The position numbers were made by a program, and so were the translations under genes. From assembly GCA_002825515.1 (NCBI GenBank), contig PJET01000049.1:1-15289 (forward strand): a stretch of DNA of 15,289 bases, read 5' to 3'. Below, one piece after another: positions 13,993 through 15,289 of this stretch. Positions within the stretch are counted from its first letter, which is position 1. Each line of letters starts with the position of its first letter. Source of the stretch: Candidatus Thorarchaeota archaeon MP11T_1 (lineage in GTDB: Archaea > Asgardarchaeota > Thorarchaeia > Thorarchaeales > Thorarchaeaceae). The notes under the pieces are model-generated. The model searched no databases and was not told the DNA's origin. It saw only the letters and a program-made list of their open reading frames with translations.

Positions 13993-14280
13993 CTAGGCAT
14001 TTTGAACCATATTGAGTATCTTCTCAATTCTAAATTTCAACTGCTCATACGACTGTAGTGTAATCTGCTTAATTTCTGAACTCGTTCTTATCAGATACCC
14101 TTTGAGACCATCTGTATCGCCTTTCATTTTAGTGAGAGTAGAACTGGGGTCATCTAAGAGTCGGAGTGTGTTGGTGAGAGTCACTTGGAATTTGTCATAG
14201 TCCGGACCTATTCGGTTTTTTGCTTCTTCGATAAAATCAATTATCCATGTAATCTCTTTGATGAGGGCTTCGTTCTTCAT
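13993..14280 (-). CDS. Small helical protein in the priS-GINS operon, unknown function
   Basis: 95 residues, predicted mostly alpha-helical from its heptad-like hydrophobic pattern (IKEITWIIDFIEEAKNRI near the start; EQLKFRIEKILNMV near the end), with a short loop around DDPSS. No cysteine, signal or membrane segment. The ATG at 14280 lies 2 bases after the GINS stop, so it is translationally coupled to a replication gene. I do not recognise the family; a replisome accessory role is only a guess from position. Confidence 0.7.
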   Translation of the reverse strand: MKNEALIKEITWIIDFIEEAKNRIGPDYDKFQVTLTNTLRLLDDPSSTLTKMKGDTDGLKGYLIRTSSEIKQITLQSYEQLKFRIEKILNMVQNA

Positions 14281-14282
14281 TC

Positions 14283-14906
14283 CTAGTCCTCCTCAGGGAT
14301 GAAGCGAACCACGGTACCATCTCGAAGCCAAAGACTTGCATTGGCAGCTGGAATCATAACAATATCTTCTTTCTTGAAAGGACCATACGTCTTCTCATCA
14401 AGCCCCATGACTGGTTCCTCAATTGAGCGCAGAAATCTGACTGTAACGTAATCAATAATGTCCGAATCAGTTGTGGGTTCAGGATCTTTTTTGTTGTCTA
14501 CTTTTTTCTTCTTCTTCTTTTTCTTAATAGGTGAAGGAGAACCAGCTAAGGACTCCCTAATGAACTCAGTATGTCCATCAAGGGCTCTCTGACATCTATT
14601 ATAGAATTCCTCCTCAGATAGAGTCATATCACTCCTTGGACTATGTCCTGATATAGCAGCTTTCAATATCTTCTGTTTTCTGAGCTCTAAGAGATCCTCA
14701 AGCATGAACTCGATATTCAATGCTTCTTGAGTTAGAATATCCGCCTGAAGACGTTCTTCTGCATTGATAGAGGCTAATGATAGGCGTACAGCTGAAAGAT
14801 ATGATACCATTTTGCTGAGCCGCAGGTCACCTAAATCTTGCAGACCTTCATTCTCAATTTCTCTTGTCCAAGTCGTATATATGTCATTATAACCTAAATC
14901 ACTCAA
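14283..14906 (-). CDS. gins51: GINS complex subunit, archaeal GINS51 (Gins15) type
   Basis: 207 residues from TTG 14906. GINS joins Cdc45/RecJ-like protein and MCM in the replicative helicase. The N-terminal helical A domain (about 3-120, GYNDIYTTWTREIENEGLQD at its start) is followed by a Lys-rich linker (128-135, eight consecutive Lys) and the small beta B domain (about 151-207) with VTVRFLRSIEEPVMGLDEKT, YGPFKKEDI and IPAANASLWL. The A-then-B order is that of Sld5/Psf1 and archaeal GINS51. The open frame continues upstream to 14999, but that part overlaps priS and lacks resemblance to GINS. The TTG at 14906 overlaps the priS stop and has AGGAG 9 bases upstream, so I chose it. priS-gins linkage is common in archaea. 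Confidence 0.88.
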   Translation of the reverse strand: MSDLGYNDIYTTWTREIENEGLQDLGDLRLSKMVSYLSAVRLSLASINAEERLQADILTQEALNIEFMLEDLLELRKQKILKAAISGHSPRSDMTLSEEEFYNRCQRALDGHTEFIRESLAGSPSPIKKKKKKKKVDNKKDPEPTTDSDIIDYVTVRFLRSIEEPVMGLDEKTYGPFKKEDIVMIPAANASLWLRDGTVVRFIPEED

Positions 14907-15289
14907 TGGTAGCAACTCCTTTGCACAGGACAAACGCTGCAACTGCAGAGGGCAACTCAACAGATTCGCTTTTGTATGGTCCATAGCTTTGATTCCCAAT
15001 CTTGAAACGTGGAACCTCTGGATGACTGTACGGAAACTTGACCTTCATATGACCATCATTGAATGCAATGGCATCTTGAAAGGGATTAAAATCATTCAAC
15101 TCGTCACGTGTCAATTCTTTTACGGTGAATCCAGTTTTCCCATTTAGACTGCCAATCAATCGAATGACCCTGTGGATATCATGTGTGACTGGACGATCAA
15201 TCTCGCCACCATAAAATTCAGCTGCTTTTTCTGCAATCTCCTGCCAAGACTTAAGCCCAATTGATTTTGTGGATTTAGTGAGGACTGGA
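14899..15289 (-). CDS. priS: DNA primase small (catalytic) subunit PriS, C-terminal part (cut by window edge)
   Basis: The last 129 residues of archaeal PriS, which makes RNA/DNA primers with PriL. Reading from the right edge gives KSIGLKSWQEIAEKAAEFYG, then DRPVTHDIHRVIRLIGSLNG, then KTGF, FNPFQDAIAF and a final small beta part ending CKGVATIE. These match the conserved PriS block with the third catalytic Asp (DxPVT-D) and the S-x-[H]-x-KTG nucleotide-binding loop; here the loop His is Asn (GSLNGKTG). The first two catalytic Asp residues and the zinc knuckle lie outside the window. The ORF start at 15159 is only an internal TTG. The stop TGA overlaps the GINS start, so the two are coupled. 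Confidence 0.93.
   Translation of the reverse strand, partial: PVLTKSTKSIGLKSWQEIAEKAAEFYGGEIDRPVTHDIHRVIRLIGSLNGKTGFTVKELTRDELNDFNPFQDAIAFNDGHMKVKFPYSHPEVPRFKIGNQSYGPYKSESVELPSAVAAFVLCKGVATIE
14916..14920 (-). promoter_or_regulatory. Ribosome binding site that sets the TTG start of gins51
   Basis: Minus-strand AGGAG inside the last codons of priS ends 9 bases before the TTG at 14906. It supports that rare start over the longer reading frame beginning at 14999. Confidence 0.6.

Noticed and set aside
14907..14999. A 31-residue N-terminal extension of GINS51 starting at 14999
   Set aside because: It lies inside priS in another frame, does not resemble GINS, and a better-placed TTG with ribosome site exists at 14906.
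1..15289. CRISPR arrays, tRNA or rRNA genes, insertion sequences, integrases or prophage genes
   Set aside because: I saw no regularly spaced repeats, no cloverleaf-like sequence and no transposase or integrase motif; the region reads as ordinary archaeal chromosome.

Overview
The window is archaeal chromosome. The evidence is a DNA primase small subunit next to a GINS subunit, HdrABC/MvhD heterodisulfide-reductase modules, an Lrp/AsnC regulator, TATA-like promoters and GGTGA/GGAGG ribosome sites. Gene order and protein style resemble an uncultured Asgard-type archaeon (Thorarchaeia-like), but that placement is an impression from memory, not a test. All genes but one (a GNAT acetyltransferase) lie on the minus strand, so transcription runs from high to low coordinates. 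No tRNA, rRNA, CRISPR array, insertion sequence or integrase was seen, and no gene-free stretch exceeds about 260 bases.

Right end (13764-15289): a replication operon holds the 3' part of priS, an overlapping GINS51-type subunit starting at TTG, a 95-residue helical protein of unknown role and a 62-residue two-helix membrane protein. The primase fragment carries Asn where eukaryotic and archaeal primases usually have a nucleotide-binding His.

Centre (6550-13724): a tightly coupled redox operon, hdrC-hdrB-hdrA1-hdrA2::mvhD followed by a 753-residue protein, reads from a TATA-like box near 13718. The two HdrA paralogues have complementary domains. HdrA1 keeps the inserted ferredoxin but lacks N- and C-terminal extensions. 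HdrA2 has the N-terminal domain, a C-terminal dicluster ferredoxin and a fused MvhD domain, but no inserted ferredoxin. The 753-residue partner is the most unusual item: a long helical protein with two winged-helix-like segments and a C-terminal 2x[4Fe-4S] ferredoxin. It could be an iron-sulfur regulator or a structural electron-transfer subunit of the Hdr complex.

Next (3638-6468): an acyl-CoA dehydrogenase and a cupin with atypical metal motifs form a pair, followed by a single-pass membrane protein and a stand-alone MvhD with its own promoter. Together with the Hdr operon this suggests a bifurcating or confurcating Hdr complex linked to acyl-CoA oxidation or reduction. No hydrogenase, formate dehydrogenase or EtfAB gene is present in the window, so the electron donor is unknown.

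Left end (1-3648): the GNAT acetyltransferase (probable start upstream of its first ATG), a membrane-tethered Ntn hydrolase paired with a six-helix membrane protein, an HD-domain phosphohydrolase, and the N-terminal half of an Lrp/AsnC regulator with repeated half-sites around its own TATA box.
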